A stretch of DNA of 10,254 nucleotides from Lautropia sp. SCN 70-15 (lineage in GTDB: Bacteria > Pseudomonadota > Gammaproteobacteria > Burkholderiales > Burkholderiaceae_E): positions 1 through 10,254 of the forward strand of contig MEEC01000078.1 of NCBI GenBank assembly GCA_001724315.1, given 5' to 3'. A program made the position numbers and the translations under genes. The notes beneath the pieces were generated by a model. That model did not search any database. It saw only the letters and a list, made by a program, of their open reading frames with translations, and was not told the DNA's origin. Below are positions 8,307 to 10,254 of this stretch, piece after piece. Each line of letters opens with the position of its first letter. Positions within the stretch are counted from its first letter, which is position 1.

Positions 8307-8340
8307 TGCCCTTGTCCTCTGCCCTTGTCCTCCGCCCTTG
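8307..8340. repeat. 13-bp tandem repeat, about 2.6 copies
   Basis: Two identical copies of TGCCCTTGTCCTC (8307-8319, 8320-8332) are followed by a partial copy starting with C instead of T (8333-8340). It lies just past the xseA stop and upstream of the sodB promoter. The plus strand is pyrimidine-rich throughout. Confidence 0.85.
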
Positions 8341-8343
8341 CCG

Positions 8344-9696
8344 CTACGCCTCCGGACGCGTGGCCGTCACCGTGGCGTCGAGCCGGCCGCTGGCGAGCCG
8401 CACCGACAGCGGATCGCCGGGCCGGGCCCGCGCGGCGTCGCGCAGCACGGCGCCGTCGGGGCTGCTCACGATCGCGTAGCCCCGGTCGAGCACCGCCTGC
8501 GGGCTGACCAGCGCGAGCGCGGCCGCGGCTGCGTCGACGCGCCGCCCGCGCTGCGCCAGTGCCTCGCGGACCGCGCTCGCCAGCCGGCGCTCGAGCGCCT
8601 CCAGCCGCTGCCGCGCCAGGTCGGCGCGCGGGGCCCGCATCCTGGCCGCCAGCCGGTCGAGCGCGCCGGCGCGGCGCAATCGCTGGGCATTGCCGGCCGC
8701 CGCCAGCCGCTGCGCCAACGCCGCCACCCGCCTGGCCCGGTCGCGCCACTGGGCCGAGGGTGGCCGCAGCAGCCGGGTGCCGGTGTCCAGTCGCTGGGCG
8801 GCGCGATCGAGCCTGCGCCGCATGGCCATCTGCAGCCGCTGCGCCAGCCGGAGCGCGCCGCGCGCCAGCTCGCGCCGGTCGGGCGCCACCAGCTCGGCCG
8901 CGGCGGTGGGCGTGGGCGCGCGCAGGTCGGCCACGAAGTCGGCGATGGTGAAGTCGGTCTCGTGGCCGACGCCGACCACCACCGGCAGCGGACAGGCGGC
9001 GATCGCACGGGCGACGCGCTCGTCGTTGAAGGACCAGAGGTCCTCGATCGAGCCGCCGCCACGCACCAGCAGCAGCACCTCGCAGTCACGCCGGCTGCCT
9101 GCCCGGCCGATCGCCGCCGCGATCTGGGACGGCGCCTCGGCCCCCTGCACCTGCGTCGGGTAGACGACCACCGGGATGGCCGGCGCGCGCCGGCGCAGCG
9201 TGGTGAGCACGTCGCGCAGCGCCGCCGCCTGCGGCGAAGTCACGATCCCGATTGCCGCCGGATGCGCCGGCAGCGGTCGCTTGCGGGCCGCATCGAACAA
9301 GCCCTCGCGCTGCAGCCGGTCCTTCAGCTCGAGGAAGCGCCGGTACAGGTCGCCGGCCCCGGCCCGGCGCATCGCCTCGACATTGAGCTGGAATTCCCCG
9401 CGGGCCTCGTAGAGCGTGGCCAGGGCCAGCACCTCGACCCGGTCGCCGTCGCGCGGCGAGAAATCCACGTTGCGGGCCCGGCCGCGGAACATCACGCAGC
9501 GAACCTGGGCCGACGCGTCCTTCAGCGAGAAGTACCAGTGCCCGCTCGCCGCCCGGACCACGTTCGACAGCTCGCCCTCGACCCGCACCACCGGGAGGTT
9601 TCGCTCCAGGATGCCTGCAACCGCGCGGTTCAGCTCGGAGACCGTGAGGATTTCCCGCGTCGTTGCGCGGTTTTCGCTCCGGATTTCAGTATTCAT
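8344..9696 (-). CDS. xseA: Exodeoxyribonuclease VII large subunit
   Basis: 450-residue catalytic subunit of ExoVII, which with XseB degrades single-stranded DNA in both directions and acts in repair. The N-terminal OB-fold (about 15-112) has VEGELSNVVRAASGHWYFSL (39-58). The catalytic core follows: GIVTSPQAAALRD (150-162), VRGGGSIEDLWSFNDE (211-226) and VGHETDFTIADFVADLRAPT (243-262). D162, R212, H245 and D248 match the conserved catalytic residues of E. coli XseA (D155, R205, H238, D241). An Arg/Ala-rich helical coiled-coil region (about 270-400) and the C-terminal LDRGYAIV segment complete the normal architecture. ATG 9696 has GGGAAG upstream; a GTG at 9723 would add nine residues. xseB is not in the window. 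Confidence 0.97.
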   Translation of the reverse strand: MNTEIRSENRATTREILTVSELNRAVAGILERNLPVVRVEGELSNVVRAASGHWYFSLKDASAQVRCVMFRGRARNVDFSPRDGDRVEVLALATLYEARGEFQLNVEAMRRAGAGDLYRRFLELKDRLQREGLFDAARKRPLPAHPAAIGIVTSPQAAALRDVLTTLRRRAPAIPVVVYPTQVQGAEAPSQIAAAIGRAGSRRDCEVLLLVRGGGSIEDLWSFNDERVARAIAACPLPVVVGVGHETDFTIADFVADLRAPTPTAAAELVAPDRRELARGALRLAQRLQMAMRRRLDRAAQRLDTGTRLLRPPSAQWRDRARRVAALAQRLAAAGNAQRLRRAGALDRLAARMRAPRADLARQRLEALERRLASAVREALAQRGRRVDAAAAALALVSPQAVLDRGYAIVSSPDGAVLRDAARARPGDPLSVRLASGRLDATVTATRPEA

Positions 9697-9839
9697 GCGG
9701 CTTCCCGGGCAGAACCTTTCCACAAAGCCGCGTCGCTGCGTGCATTTTGACTGGCGGCACGGATTGCGCTAAATGGATGCCCATAAGTCGTTGATTGCCA
9801 TGACGTTTTCCGGTGCGCACCTTTTGGGCAGCGGCCGGA

Positions 9840-9859
9840 AACCGCGCGAATTCGCGGTT
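9840..9859. repeat. Nested palindromes CGCGAATTCGCG / AACCGCG-N6-CGCGGTT
   Basis: A perfect 12-bp palindrome CGCGAATTCGCG (9845-9856) lies inside a second, overlapping inverted repeat with 7-base arms (9840-9846 and 9853-9859). The two pairings are mutually exclusive. It ends 8 bases before the first DnaA-box-like motif. Function unknown. Confidence 0.5.
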
Positions 9860-9867
9860 CCCGCACA

Positions 9868-9914
9868 TTATCCAGCGCTTTCTTCACAGACTTGTCCACA
9901 GCTTCTGTCGATAA
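9868..9914. promoter_or_regulatory. Cluster of four DnaA-box-like 9-mers
   Basis: Compared with TTATCCACA: TTATCCAGC at 9868 (2 mismatches), TTCTTCACA at 9880 (2), TTGTCCACA at 9892 (1), all on the plus strand and starting exactly 12 bases apart, then TTATCGACA on the minus strand at 9914-9906 (1). The last two face each other as an inverted repeat with a 5-base gap. No dnaA, dnaN or gyrB is nearby, so this is not shown to be an origin; it may be a DnaA-controlled promoter region or chance similarity. Confidence 0.4.
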
Positions 9915-10028
9915 GCCGGCCAGCGGGCCCGGCACGACCGACGGCGCTTGCGGCCATGGTTGGAAAACGCCGACAATTGCGGGCCTGAACCCCCGCCGAC
10001 GCTCGTCGCTCGGCACCTGGAGATCGAA

Positions 10029-10254
10029 TTGCTGTCCCTGATCGAGGCGGCCGGTTGGCCGATCTGGTTCCTGATCGTCACCTCGGTGGCGGCCGTTGCG
10101 CTGATCATCGAGCGCGGCCTGGCCTTGCGCCGCGCCAAGATCCTGCCCGCCGGCCTGCTCGAGGAACTGACCGGACTGCGTGGCGCGGTGCCGGTCACCC
10201 CGGAGCTGCTCACCCGGCTGTCCGCCAGCTCGCCGCTCGGCCGCGTGCTGGCGG
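10029..10254 (+). CDS. MotA/TolQ/ExbB proton-channel family protein (partial, N-terminus)
   Basis: 75 codons are visible before the window ends. The protein starts LSLIEAAGWPIWFLIVTSVA and has one transmembrane helix at about residues 9-28, then IIERGLALRRAKILPAGLL, the typical start of ExbB/TolQ-like inner-membrane subunits that pair with ExbD/TolR and use the proton gradient. No ATG or GTG fits. TTG at 10029 has GGAG 6 bases upstream and gives the usual N-terminus before the conserved GWPIW, so it is taken as the start. In Burkholderiales such a gene commonly sits between xseA and exbD/lpxK; those would lie beyond the edge. Confidence 0.85.
   Translation, partial: MLSLIEAAGWPIWFLIVTSVAAVALIIERGLALRRAKILPAGLLEELTGLRGAVPVTPELLTRLSASSPLGRVLA

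Larger units (their letters stand above)
9697..10028. other. Divergent intergenic region of xseA and the proton-channel gene
   Basis: 332 bases with no convincing coding sequence. It must hold both divergent promoters, but no clear sigma-70 pair is visible; weak hexamers such as GACAAT at about 9971-9976 exist. It contains the dodecamer palindrome and the DnaA-box-like cluster described separately, and is less GC-rich than the flanking genes between about 9760 and 9915. Confidence 0.55.

Noticed and set aside
8260..9750. 496-codon plus-strand frame opposite xseA
   Set aside because: Antisense shadow of a secure gene; composition is Arg/Gly/His-rich without domains.
9868..9914. Chromosome replication origin
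   Set aside because: Only four imperfect boxes, no clear AT-rich unwinding element, and no dnaA, dnaN, rpmH or gyrB nearby; kept as a box-like cluster only.
9773..9988. 71-codon plus-strand frame between xseA and the proton-channel gene
   Set aside because: No ribosome site, no domain, and it runs through the palindrome and DnaA-like array.

Overview
The window looks like chromosomal DNA of a high-GC betaproteobacterium, most likely of the order Burkholderiales. The basis is the very GC-rich codon use, the gene order clpA-clpS / cold-shock gene / icd, the pair xseA-sodB next to a divergent MotA/TolQ/ExbB gene, and proteins that read like Burkholderiales homologues. This placement comes from recall of families and gene order, not from a search. 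I see no insertion sequence, tRNA, rRNA, CRISPR array or prophage gene.

Layout. (1) 1-444, minus strand: a small secreted class I cytochrome c followed 16 bases later by the start of a Tat-signal protein that runs off the window. The pairing resembles flavocytochrome c sulfide dehydrogenase-type modules. (2) 716-3330, minus strand: clpS and clpA, overlapping by 4 bases and ending in a hairpin terminator; they encode the N-degron adaptor and unfoldase of the ClpAP protease. (3) 3634-3837, plus strand: a CspA-family cold-shock gene, divergent from clpS, with a probable leader of about 160 bases. (4) 3993-5246, minus strand: NADP-dependent isocitrate dehydrogenase, converging on the cold-shock gene with one terminator for each direction. 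(5) 5361-5840, plus strand: a secreted DUF192 protein. (6) 5896-7270: three small stress-type genes, namely a GlsB/YeaQ membrane protein (minus), a DUF2249 protein (plus) preceded by a good match to an NsrR nitric-oxide repressor site, and a DUF2202 ferritin-like lipoprotein (minus) preceded by a perfect 8+8 inverted repeat. (7) 7612-9696, minus strand: xseA and then sodB (iron superoxide dismutase), separated by a sodB promoter candidate and a 13-bp tandem repeat. (8) 10029-10254, plus strand: the start of a TolQ/ExbB-type proton-channel protein with a TTG start.

Most genes are housekeeping or stress genes: proteolysis (clpS, clpA), cold shock, superoxide defence (sodB), DNA repair (xseA) and a probable nitrosative-stress gene (DUF2249). 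The signals most worth a second look lie between genes: the NsrR-like site, a promoter that should give a leaderless clpS mRNA, four DnaA-box-like 9-mers (three of them at exact 12-bp spacing) upstream of the proton-channel gene, and a hairpin-dense stretch downstream of sodB. I did not find a convincing novel multi-gene system.
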